From positions 62,001-126,000 of the forward strand of contig NZ_JAFMPK010000044.1 of the NCBI RefSeq assembly GCF_017349295.1: DNA of 64,000 bases, written 5' to 3'. Source of the DNA: Myceligenerans salitolerans. Lineage in GTDB: Bacteria > Actinomycetota > Actinomycetes > Actinomycetales > Cellulomonadaceae. Numbering within the stretch: position 1 is the first letter of the stretch; the number at the start of each line of letters is the position of its first letter. Under the pieces are notes generated by a model. The model was given only the letters and a program-made list of their open reading frames with translations. It made no database searches and was not told the origin of the DNA. A program made the translations under genes and the position numbers. This document shows, in pieces, positions 6,779-14,347 of the stretch.

Positions 6779-8983
6779 CTAGCCTCGCGGCCACTCCTTC
6801 GCGACGAGCGTCAGCACGTCGTACGTCGCCACGATCTCGTCGGCCTGGTTGCGCAGCACCGCGTCCCAGCGGACCTCTCCGTGGTCGTCCGTCTCGCGCG
6901 GGGTGATCTGCTTGGCCGTCAGGGTGACGGTGACCGCGTCGCCGGGCGAGACCGGCGTGAGGAACCGCAGGTTCTCCAGCCCGTAGTTCGCCAGCACCGG
7001 CCCCGGGTCAGGGTCGACGAACAGCCCCGCGGCGAGCGACACGAGCAGATAGCCGTGCGCCACGCGCCCGGGGAAGAACGGGTTGGCCGCGGCGGCCACC
7101 TCGTCCATGTGCGCGTAGAAGGTGTCGCCGGTGAAGTCCGCGAAGTGCTCGATGTCCTCCGACGTCACCACACGCGGCCCCGCCACGACCTGGTCACCGG
7201 CCCGCAGCTCCGCGAGAGACCTGCGGAACGGATGCGCGTGCCCCATGGCCCCCGGGGGCTCTGCCGGTGCGGCGACCCCGTCACGGGGCCCCACGCCGGT
7301 CGCGGCCGGCCCGCCGCCGCCCGCGGCTCTCCGCACGGGCGCCCCGGTGTGCCACACCCCGGTGAGCTCGGTCAGCATTCGCGGCGACCCCTGGATCGCG
7401 GTGCGCTGCATGTAGTGGTGCACCGCACGGATGCCACCGAGTTCCTCACCACCGCCCGCGCGGCCCGGACCACCGTGGACCAGGTGCGGCACGGGGGCCC
7501 CGTGGCCGGTCGAGGTCCGCTCGTCGTCCCGGTCGAGGAACAGCACCCGGCCGTTGGCCGCACAGAGACGTCCGAACAGCGCGGCGGCGGCCGTGGGATC
7601 ACTCGTCGCCACCGACGTGACGAGCGAACCCCCTCCTCGCACGACGAGCTCCGCGGCGTGGTCGACGTCCCGGTAGCCCACCACGCTGGCCACGGGCCCG
7701 AACGCCTCGACGTCGTGCAGCGCGGCCGCGTCGGCGTCGTCGAACCGGAGCAGGAGGGGGGCGGCGAACGCGCCGTCCGGCGACAGCCCGACGGTCCCGT
7801 CGGCACGGACGACCTCCGGTGGCGCCGCGAAGTCGGCCGGCCCGGCGGCGACCCGCGCACCGGCTCCGATGAGCTTCTCCACCTGCCGGTGCAGTTCGTC
7901 CCGCTGGCCCGTGGAGGCGAGCGGCCCCATGGTGACCCCCGCGGCACGCGGGTCTCCGACGACGACCTTCCGCTCGAGGCGCGCGTCCACCGCGGCCACG
8001 ACGTCGTCCACGAGGGCTTCCGGCACGATCGCGCGCCGGATCGCCGTGCACTTCTGCCCGGCCTTCACCGTCATCTCGGTGACGAGCTGCCGCACGTACG
8101 CCTCGAACTCGGCGGATCCCGGAACACCGTCGGGCCCGAGCACGCTCGCGTTGATCGAGTCGGTCTCCGCCGTGAACCGGACCCCCTCGACGACCGATCC
8201 GCGCAGCCGGCGCGCGGTGTCGGCACTGCCGGTGAAGGCGACGGTGTCACCGAGCCGGAGCTGCCCGAGGAGCTCTCGTGCGCCGCCCGAGACCAGCTGC
8301 AGGGCGCCGTCGGGCAGCAGACCCGAGTCGACCAGGATGCGCACCCACGCCTCGGTCAGGTAGGCGGTCGGCGTGGCGGGCTTGATCACCGTCGGCACAC
8401 CGGCCAGGAAGGCGGGGGCGAACTTCTCCAGCGGCCCCCACACGGGGAAGTTGAACGCGTTGATCTGCACCGCCACGCCCGACAGCCGCGTGTACACGTG
8501 CCGCCCGAGGAACGAGCCGTCCTTCGACAGCGCCTCCGGCGGGCCGTCCAGGATCAGGTTCGCGTTCGGCAGCTCGCGTCGCCCCTTGGACGAGTAGGTG
8601 AAGAGCACGCCGATGCCGCCGTCCACATCGAACGCGGAGTCGCGCGCGGTCGCACCCGTGCGCGCGGAGACCTCGTAGAGCGCGTCCTTGTGCGCGGTGA
8701 GCTCGAGCGCCATCCGCTTGAGCAGGACCGCCCGCTCGTGGATCGTCAGGTCACCGAGCGCCTTCTGCCCGACGTCGCGTGCGTGGTCGAGCACGGCGAC
8801 CAGGTCGAGGCCGTCCGTGGAGACGCGGGTGACCGGCTCCCCGGTCGAGGCATCGCGCACGACGACGCCTGCCCCGGAGGGCCCGGACGTGTCCGTGGCG
8901 GTACCGCCGCGTGTGCTGGTGTCCGTGGGAGTCCACCAGCCGTCTCGGACGTACGACGGCAGCACGGGCACGGTGTTCGTCAT
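6779..8983 (-). CDS. paaZ: PaaZ: oxepin-CoA hydrolase / oxo-dehydrosuberyl-CoA semialdehyde dehydrogenase
   Basis: Bifunctional ring-opening enzyme of the aerobic phenylacetyl-CoA pathway, 734 residues. The N-terminal aldehyde dehydrogenase domain (about 1-530) shows the catalytic Glu in AETDSINA near residue 272 and the Cys in GQKCTAIRR near 310. A Gly/Ala/Pro linker follows. The C-terminal MaoC-like hydratase domain (about 580-734) shows DFTGDTFYAHMDE and GRVAHGY with the catalytic Asp/His. The ATG at 8983 overlaps the stop of the upstream enoyl-CoA hydratase (ATGA) and has GAAGGAG before it. The ring-oxygenase genes paaABCDE and the ligase paaK are not in the window. Confidence 0.95.
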   Translation of the reverse strand: MTNTVPVLPSYVRDGWWTPTDTSTRGGTATDTSGPSGAGVVVRDASTGEPVTRVSTDGLDLVAVLDHARDVGQKALGDLTIHERAVLLKRMALELTAHKDALYEVSARTGATARDSAFDVDGGIGVLFTYSSKGRRELPNANLILDGPPEALSKDGSFLGRHVYTRLSGVAVQINAFNFPVWGPLEKFAPAFLAGVPTVIKPATPTAYLTEAWVRILVDSGLLPDGALQLVSGGARELLGQLRLGDTVAFTGSADTARRLRGSVVEGVRFTAETDSINASVLGPDGVPGSAEFEAYVRQLVTEMTVKAGQKCTAIRRAIVPEALVDDVVAAVDARLERKVVVGDPRAAGVTMGPLASTGQRDELHRQVEKLIGAGARVAAGPADFAAPPEVVRADGTVGLSPDGAFAAPLLLRFDDADAAALHDVEAFGPVASVVGYRDVDHAAELVVRGGGSLVTSVATSDPTAAAALFGRLCAANGRVLFLDRDDERTSTGHGAPVPHLVHGGPGRAGGGEELGGIRAVHHYMQRTAIQGSPRMLTELTGVWHTGAPVRRAAGGGGPAATGVGPRDGVAAPAEPPGAMGHAHPFRRSLAELRAGDQVVAGPRVVTSEDIEHFADFTGDTFYAHMDEVAAAANPFFPGRVAHGYLLVSLAAGLFVDPDPGPVLANYGLENLRFLTPVSPGDAVTVTLTAKQITPRETDDHGEVRWDAVLRNQADEIVATYDVLTLVAKEWPRG

Positions 8984-9759
8984 CGCTTCTCCTTCGTCGG
9001 CGCCGGGTCGCGGCGCTTCCGGTGCAGGAAGGCCGACATGCGCCGGCGCTTCTCGTCGCTCTCGAACAGCTCTGCCTGGAGGTCCAGCTCCAGCCGGGGG
9101 TGCTGGTCGGGCCGGGCCCGCAGAGCGGTCTTGGTGTGCCGGACGGCTCCGGGAGCCAGCCGGGCGATCCTGTCGGCGAGCTCGTGGGCCGCCGGGAGAA
9201 GGTCTTCGGGGGCGTGCAGGGCGGTGACGACGCCCCAGGCCAGGGCCTCGTCCCCGGTCAGGACGCGCGCGGTGAGCAGCATCTCGTGCGCGCGGGTCAC
9301 GCCGACCATCGCGGGCAGGCGCCAGGTGGCGCCCGCGGCGGGCATGATGCCGAGGGTCGGTTCGAGACTGCCGATCCGCATGCGGGGTGTACCGATGCGC
9401 AGGTCGGCCGCGTAGGCGAGCTCGGCACCCCCACCCAGGGCATAACCGTCGATCGCTGCGATGACGGGCATCGGGAGAGCTGCGATCCGGTCGAAGGCGT
9501 GGGTGTTGATCCCGGCGCGCGCGTCGTCGGCGTCACGGTCGAGGAGCTCCGCGATGTCGGCGCCGGCCGCGAGGTCGCCGTTCGCGCCGGTGAGGATCAG
9601 CGTGCGCGGCTCGACCTCGAGCCCGGCGCACAGCACGTGCAACGCGTCGACGGTCGCGCGGTCGACGGCGTTCCGGGCGCTCGGCCGGTCCAGCGTAGCG
9701 ACCACGCGATCGGCCGCACGCTCCACCCGGAGCGGGCCGATCTCCTCGCGCTGGGGCAT
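8980..9759 (-). CDS. Enoyl-CoA hydratase, PaaF-type
   Basis: A 259-residue crotonase-fold protein with LILTGANGDLAAGADIAEL and DGYALGGGAELAYAADLRIG forming the oxyanion hole, and the catalytic-Glu region FGSLEPTLGIMPAAGAT-like (here IGSLEPTLGIMPAAGAT). It is the first gene of an operon with paaZ, which overlaps it by four bases, so it likely performs the 2,3-dehydroadipyl-CoA hydration step (PaaF) or a related one. I prefer the ATG at 9759, which has GAGGAG five bases upstream, over the GTG at 9765, whose spacing is too short. A PaaR-like half-palindrome lies at 9799-9812. Confidence 0.88.
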   Translation of the reverse strand: MPQREEIGPLRVERAADRVVATLDRPSARNAVDRATVDALHVLCAGLEVEPRTLILTGANGDLAAGADIAELLDRDADDARAGINTHAFDRIAALPMPVIAAIDGYALGGGAELAYAADLRIGTPRMRIGSLEPTLGIMPAAGATWRLPAMVGVTRAHEMLLTARVLTGDEALAWGVVTALHAPEDLLPAAHELADRIARLAPGAVRHTKTALRARPDQHPRLELDLQAELFESDEKRRRMSAFLHRKRRDPAPTKEKR

Positions 9760-9798
9760 GTGCACTCCTCGACGACATCGTCCAGGCCTGAATTAGTG

Positions 9799-9812
9799 AC
9801 CGATCGTTCAGG
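9799..9812. promoter_or_regulatory. PaaR-like operator upstream of echA-paaZ
   Basis: ACCGATCGTTCAGG, about 40 bp before the enoyl-CoA hydratase start, matches the left ten bases of the operator at 6104-6117 exactly, and its right arm is degenerate. It probably puts the operon under the same TetR-type repressor. It also lies about 80 bp from the start of the divergent YcaQ-like gene. Confidence 0.6.
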
Positions 9813-9889
9813 AACTCATCCTGCCACACGGCCCTCAGGGTTGAGAAGGAGCACCACTCCGTGTCAGTCACCGGCCGTAGTCTCGGTCC

Positions 9890-11005
9890 ATGCCTCGCCA
9901 GCACCAGCTCACCATCGCCCAGGCACGGCGTATCGCGCTCCGCGCCCAGCTGCTCGATGCCCGGCGTCCGGTCGACCTCGTGCACACCGTGGAGGACCTG
10001 ACCTTTCTGGCGGTCGACCCGACGTCGGCCGTCGCACCCGCGACCGACCTGATCGCCTGGTCCCGGCTCGGCAACGGCTACTGGCCGGGCGCCGTCGACG
10101 ACGCCATCGCGGACGGCATGCTCTTCCAGTTGCGCGGCACCGTGCGGTCCATGGGCGACCTGCCGCTCTTCCTGGAGCAGATGCAGCGCTGGCCGCAGCA
10201 CGAGGGCCTGCGCGGCTGGCTGCAGGAGAACGCGAGCTTCGAACGGGACATCCTGCGTCTGATCGAGGCCGAGGGACCGATGCTGGCCAAGGACATCCCG
10301 GACACCGCGGTGACGCCCTACCGGTGGGGCGCCGAGGGCTGGAGCAGTCGCCGCAGCGTTGCCGAGATGCTGGAGGCGCTGAACATGCAGGGCAAACTGG
10401 CCATGGTCGGCCGCAAGGGCAGGCAACGCCTTTGGGATCTCGCCGAGCGTGCCTACCCCCGCGTCGATCCCGTGCCGCTGGAGGACGCCCGGCGGGAACG
10501 GATCGCCCGGCGTCTCGCCGCCGAGGGCATCGCTCGGCCACGCGTGCAGAGCAGGTCCGGCGACGGCGACGGCTGGTGGACCGAACTGCCGGGCGAGCCC
10601 GCCCGGGTCGAGGGGGTCGACGGCGAGTGGCGGGTGGACCCGGAGCTCCTGGAGCGCGTCGACGACTTCGAGCCCCGCACAGCGCTTCTGTCCCCGTTCG
10701 ACGCGCTCATCGCCGACCGCAAACGCCTGCTCGACCTCTTCGACTACGAGTACGTCCTGGAGATGTACAAGCCGAAGTCCCAGCGACGCTGGGGCTACTT
10801 CGCCCTGCCCATCCTGCACGGGGAGCGTTTTGTCGGAAAGCTCGACGCCAAGGCCGACCGCAAGGCCGGCGTCCTGAACGTCTTCGAGGTGCACGAGGAC
10901 CTGCCGTTCGACGGCCATCTCATGGACGTGGTCCACGCCGAGATCGAGGGCCTGGCCTCGTGGCTGCGTCTGGGCGAGGTCCGCTACGCCCGCGGCGACG
11001 ACTAG
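9890..11005 (+). CDS. YcaQ/AlkZ-like winged-helix protein
   Basis: A 371-residue protein of the winged-helix superfamily that includes the crosslink-repair glycosylases YcaQ and AlkZ. The family start (LTIAQARRIALRAQLLD), the tandem winged helices (DTAVTPYRWGAEGWSSRRSVAEMLEAL) and the C-terminal beta domain (ALLSPFDALIADRKRLLDLFDYEY, GYFALPILHGERFVGKLDAKADR) are visible. The catalytic Gln-x-Gln motif expected after the first helix is not apparent: the region reads LTFLAVDPT, so the glycosylase activity is doubtful. The start follows TAGTCT (9878-9883) by six bases, fitting a leaderless transcript. Confidence 0.85.
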   Translation: MPRQHQLTIAQARRIALRAQLLDARRPVDLVHTVEDLTFLAVDPTSAVAPATDLIAWSRLGNGYWPGAVDDAIADGMLFQLRGTVRSMGDLPLFLEQMQRWPQHEGLRGWLQENASFERDILRLIEAEGPMLAKDIPDTAVTPYRWGAEGWSSRRSVAEMLEALNMQGKLAMVGRKGRQRLWDLAERAYPRVDPVPLEDARRERIARRLAAEGIARPRVQSRSGDGDGWWTELPGEPARVEGVDGEWRVDPELLERVDDFEPRTALLSPFDALIADRKRLLDLFDYEYVLEMYKPKSQRRWGYFALPILHGERFVGKLDAKADRKAGVLNVFEVHEDLPFDGHLMDVVHAEIEGLASWLRLGEVRYARGDD

Positions 11006-11024
11006 GTACTCGGCACGCGACCGC

Positions 11025-12662
11025 TCACCGTTTCGCCTGCGCCGCCATCTCCTGCATGTACGGCGCGACCACCTCGGGCGACACCTTGGCGTCCAGCACG
11101 AGCGTGCCACGTGCGCCGTGTCGCACCCACTGCACCACCCAGTCCAGGTCGCTCGGCCGCGTCAGCGTCACCGCCTGCGCGCCGAACCCCCGGGCGATCG
11201 CGGCGAAGTTCATCTCGCTCACCCGCATCGCGTCCTGGTCCAGTCCCTGTGACCCGTACTGATGCACCTCCGCGCCGTAGACGGCGTCGTTCACGACGAC
11301 CACGAGGGTCGACCTGCCGAGCCGCACGACGGTCTCCAGGTCGGCGATGCCCATGACCCCGCCGCCGTCGCCCGTGACGATGACCGTGAGCACGTCCGGC
11401 CGGGCCACGAGGGCCCCGGGGGCGGACGGAAACCCGAGTCCGATCGACTGGAAGGCGGTCCCGACCAGAACCGTCGCGTCGGCCCGCGGGACCGACAGGT
11501 AGCTGGGCGCCCAGCCGATGAAGTGACCGCCGTCGGACACGATCTGCCGGTTCTTCGGCAGCATGCGGTCCAGGTAGGTGAACAGGGAACGCGGGTCCAT
11601 GCGGCCGTCCCGGGCGACGCCCTCACCGTTGTCCCGGACCTGATGGAGGTCGCGTTCCCCGGCTTCGTGGGCCACCCCGCACCACGGCTCGGGCGGGGTC
11701 TCGCCGGCCTCGAGGACGCCCAGCAACGCGACGACCGTCCGGCCGACGTCGGCGCGCAGGTGGAGGCCGACGCTCGCGTGCGTCGGCCGAGCGGAGACGT
11801 CGACCTGCACCACCTTCGCACCCGGCGCGAAGGCCGTGCCGAACGCCGTCTGGAAGTCGTCGAGACCCGCACCCAGCACCAGCACGACGTCGGCCTGACG
11901 GATCAGTTCGGCCGCCGGCGGGGAGGCGAAACCACCACACACCCCGACGTCGTACCGGCGCCCGCCGAACAGGCCACGAGCGGGCGCGGAGGTCGTGGTG
12001 AGTGCGCCGATCCGGTCCGCCAGCAGGCGTACCTCGGCCGCGGCGTCGACCGCGCCGCGCCCGGCCAGCACGAGGGGGCGTTTGGCGTCCGCCACCAGCG
12101 CGGCGACCGCCTCGACCTGTTCCTCGCGCGGCTCCGGCAGCTCCCGCCGCGGCTCGAGGACCGGTACGACGTCGTCACGCGCCTCCGCGGTCGCCTCGTC
12201 GCACGGCATGGCGAGCACGACCGGCCGGCGACGGACCAACGACTCCTGGACCGCCGCGACGGTCTGCCTTCCGGGAGCAGCCGGGTTCACGTGCCGCACC
12301 AGGGCTCCCGTCGCACGTGCGATCGCCGCCTGGTCGACGTCCGTGTGGCGCAAGCCACCGGCGGGGGCGTCGCCCGTGACCAGAAGCATCGGCGTCCGCG
12401 CGAGCGCCGCCTCGGCGAGCGGCGTCACCGTGTTGGTGAAACCGGGGCCGTAGGTGGTGGTGGCGACCGCGAGGCGCCCGGTGATCCGGTGGTAGGCGTC
12501 CGCCGACGCCACGGTGGCGGCTTCGTGGCGCACCGCGGTGACCCGGGCCCCGGTCCGGCTGAGGGCGTCCAGCAAGTGGGCGTTTCCGTTGCCCGTCAGG
12601 GCGAAGACGTCGTCGGCGCAAGCCGCGACGGCGTGGGCGACAGCTTCGGAGACTGTGGTCAT
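11025..12662 (-). CDS. Thiamine-diphosphate-dependent enzyme, acetolactate synthase-like
   Basis: A 545-residue protein with the three-domain layout of TPP enzymes. The Pyr domain has the catalytic Glu in VRHEAATVASADAYHRITG. The central Rossmann-like domain spans about residues 175-320. The PP domain has the cofactor motif VTGDGGGVMGIADLETVVRL ending near ND. It lacks clear identity to anabolic IlvB; relatives include benzoylformate decarboxylase-like and sulfopyruvate decarboxylase-like enzymes, so the substrate is unknown. It lies 69 bp downstream of a GntR/FCD regulator on the same strand, suggesting an inducible catabolic step. The ATG at 12662 has AGAGGAA upstream; a GTG at 12713 would add 17 residues. 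Confidence 0.85.
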   Translation of the reverse strand: MTTVSEAVAHAVAACADDVFALTGNGNAHLLDALSRTGARVTAVRHEAATVASADAYHRITGRLAVATTTYGPGFTNTVTPLAEAALARTPMLLVTGDAPAGGLRHTDVDQAAIARATGALVRHVNPAAPGRQTVAAVQESLVRRRPVVLAMPCDEATAEARDDVVPVLEPRRELPEPREEQVEAVAALVADAKRPLVLAGRGAVDAAAEVRLLADRIGALTTTSAPARGLFGGRRYDVGVCGGFASPPAAELIRQADVVLVLGAGLDDFQTAFGTAFAPGAKVVQVDVSARPTHASVGLHLRADVGRTVVALLGVLEAGETPPEPWCGVAHEAGERDLHQVRDNGEGVARDGRMDPRSLFTYLDRMLPKNRQIVSDGGHFIGWAPSYLSVPRADATVLVGTAFQSIGLGFPSAPGALVARPDVLTVIVTGDGGGVMGIADLETVVRLGRSTLVVVVNDAVYGAEVHQYGSQGLDQDAMRVSEMNFAAIARGFGAQAVTLTRPSDLDWVVQWVRHGARGTLVLDAKVSPEVVAPYMQEMAAQAKR

Positions 12663-12731
12663 GAACGTCGTCGTTCCTCTCGCTCCGCGGGCAGGCGGGA
12701 TCACCGCCGGCACCGAGACTGGCTGTACGGC

Positions 12732-13406
12732 TCACGTCCGAGGGGTTCTCCCCCGGGCCGCGAGGTATTCGTTCATCGTGCGCAGCTTGTGATCCCGGAC
12801 CGCCCGTTCGACGTCGGGGAGCGGTGCGCCCGCGGACACGAGCGCCAGGATCCGGTCGTGCTCCCGGACCGACACCGCCGGCCGGCCGGGCATGGCGGCA
12901 AAGCTCGAGCGCCGCACCAAGGACATGTGGAGCCACTCGCGCCGCAGCAGTCCCAGCAGATGCTCGTTGGGGCAGGCGTCGCAGAGCACCCGGTGGAACT
13001 GCTCGTTGAGATCGGTGAAACGCACCGGGTCGAACTCGTCGCCCACGAGGTCCCGCATGTCCTCGTTGAGCGAGCGGGCGAGTTCCAGCCGTTCCGCCCG
13101 CAGATGCGGTGCGGCCAGCCCGGTTGCCGCCCCTTCCAGCCACGCCAAGGTCTGCATGGCGTCCGCGTACCGCGTGACGTCGACCCCGCGCACCTCGGCA
13201 CCCACGTTGCGCGTGAAGGTCACCAGACCCTCCGCCTCCAGGCGCCGTACCGCCTCCCGCACCGGCACCGGGCTGACGGTGAGCTCCCGGGCGATCTGGT
13301 CCAGCACCAGCCGGTAACCGCTCGTGTACTGCCCCTGGAGGATGCGTTCGCGGAGCGTGCGGTAGACGCGTTCGGACTTGGAGACGCTGGTCGGAGCTTG
13401 CGTCAC
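12732..13406 (-). CDS. GntR family regulator, FCD subfamily
   Basis: A 224-residue regulator. The N-terminal winged helix (about 10-75) contains YRTLRERILQGQYTSGYRL and VSPVPVREAVRRLEAEGLV. The C-terminal FCD domain (about 85-215) has the metal/ligand helices DLNEQFHRVLCDACPN and VREHDRILALVSAG. FCD regulators usually sense organic acids, so it likely controls the TPP enzyme gene just downstream. I moved the start to the GTG at 13406 because AAGGAGGAACCGATC directly precedes it; the longer form from the ATG at 13430 would put that Shine-Dalgarno inside the gene. A direct repeat GATCTCC (13438 and 13450) upstream could be its operator. Confidence 0.88.
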   Translation of the reverse strand: MTQAPTSVSKSERVYRTLRERILQGQYTSGYRLVLDQIARELTVSPVPVREAVRRLEAEGLVTFTRNVGAEVRGVDVTRYADAMQTLAWLEGAATGLAAPHLRAERLELARSLNEDMRDLVGDEFDPVRFTDLNEQFHRVLCDACPNEHLLGLLRREWLHMSLVRRSSFAAMPGRPAVSVREHDRILALVSAGAPLPDVERAVRDHKLRTMNEYLAARGRTPRT

Positions 13407-13880
13407 GATCGGTTCCTCCTTCGCAACCATCGTGTTCGATCTCCTATATGATCTCCGGCCCAGGATCGCGCCCCGGAAGGGGCAGCGTCAAGCAGGGCAA
13501 AGCATTTTCGGCAAACGCTATCGGTTGGCGAGAAAATTCAATGGTGAAGATCGGCACGTCCCGCTTGCACTCACTCCCCTAACGGTGTGTCATGGACCAC
13601 ACAGCACTACCACAGGGGCGGCGGGGAGAACACGCGTCGGAGGTCCGCATCCAGGGCACACCGGCCGTGTCAACGGTCAGGCGGAGTACGTAGCGCTCGA
13701 TCACCCCCGCTCCGTGGCGAGAGCGACATCCGGCCTGAGGAACCTCCCAGATGTCGTGCTCGTGGGGGACGAGAACTCGCCACCGCGCTGGTCGGGCCCG
13801 TCGCAGGGCCGGGATCGCGAACCGCTTCGCGACGCGCCCGACCATCCGGCCGAATCGATACGGCGACGGGAACCCAGCTG

Positions 13881-14029
13881 ATCGACACCGTGCCTGCGGA
13901 CCGACACCGTGCCTGCGGACCGGCACCATGCCGGCTGACCGACACGGCGGACCAACACGACAGACCCGCACGGCGGACCGGCACGAACGGACCCGCACGA
14001 CAGACCCGCACGGCGGACCGACACGACGG
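13881..14029. repeat. Degenerate tandem repeat, 19-bp then 13-bp units
   Basis: Three 19-bp units at 13881, 13900 and 13919 (type ACCGACACCGTGCCTGCGG) are followed without a break by seven units of 13 bp (one of 14) from 13938 to 14029 (types ACCGACACGGCGG, ACCCGCACGGCGG, ACCCGCACGACAG). All share ACC-n2-CAC at the start. Unit sizes are not multiples of three and no family-like protein is encoded, so it is probably non-coding. It lies about 320 bp upstream of acs. Confidence 0.8.
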
Positions 14030-14223
14030 ACCGCGAGCCCGCAGCAGGCGAACGCGTGCCGCACACCGTCGCACTCGCGACACATTCCCGCTCCGCACCG
14101 CGAGCGCCGCCTGCCCTCGGCACCCGCCACGGCCCGCGCGTCAGCCGTTCACCGCCCGATTCTGACCGCTCGGGGTCCTCGCGCTCCCGAATGCGAACGA
14201 CGCCTCACACCTGGCGCCCCGTC

Positions 14224-14239
14224 TGTGATACCTATCACC
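14224..14239. promoter_or_regulatory. CRP/GlxR-like site upstream of acs
   Basis: TGTGATACCTATCACC matches the CRP/GlxR consensus TGTGA-n6-TCACA except for the last base. In mycobacteria and corynebacteria acs is a known CRP-family target. It lies at or beside the presumed -35 region of the promoter below, so the sign of the control cannot be told. Confidence 0.65.
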
Positions 14240-14247
14240 TGTGGGAC

Positions 14248-14266
14248 TAGACTCCTGTCAGGAGTC
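14248..14266 (+). promoter_or_regulatory. acs -10 box and overlapping palindrome
   Basis: TAGACT at 14248-14253 is a good actinobacterial -10. It overlaps GACTCCTGTCAGGAGTC (14250-14266), an inverted repeat with one central base, which would cover the start site near 14260 and may be an operator of unknown owner. Confidence 0.5.
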
Positions 14267-14276
14267 TGAACAAATT

Positions 14277-14347
14277 GGAGGTCGCGCGACCTCCGAGCCC
14301 TTCATGACTGAGCACGCCCGCAACGACGCGCACCGGAGGTCCCGACC
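14277..14347 (+). promoter_or_regulatory. acs leader: hairpin, possible Shine-Dalgarno switch and 15-codon upstream ORF
   Basis: GGAGGTCGCGCGACCTCC (14277-14294) is a perfect palindrome that folds as a 7-bp stem with a GCGC loop. Its right arm GACCTCC (14288-14294) is also a perfect complement of the acs Shine-Dalgarno GGAGGTC (14335-14341). The two pairings exclude each other. An upstream ORF starts at the ATG at 14304 (15 codons, [15 protein letters not shown]) and ends at a TGA (14349-14351) that overlaps the acs GTG. The layout suggests translational control, but no ribosome site for the small ORF is obvious. Confidence 0.45.

Larger units (their letters stand above)
13407..14247. other. 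Long gene-free region between GntR and acs
   Basis: About 840 bp in which I find no credible gene. Open frames here are Arg/Pro/Ser-rich and change identity across the repeat, with no family features. The left part should hold the GntR promoter (GATCTCC twice, 12 bp apart, at 13438 and 13450). The part 13881-14029 is a degenerate tandem repeat. The right end is the acs promoter region. Confidence 0.6.

Noticed and set aside
13881-14029. Possible CRISPR array
   Set aside because: Units are contiguous with no unique spacers, only 13-19 bp long, and no cas genes are in the window.
13579-14165. Cys/Arg-rich open frames on both strands across the 13-bp repeat
   Set aside because: They arise from the GC-rich repeat, shift frame with the 13-bp period, show no family pattern and no ribosome site.
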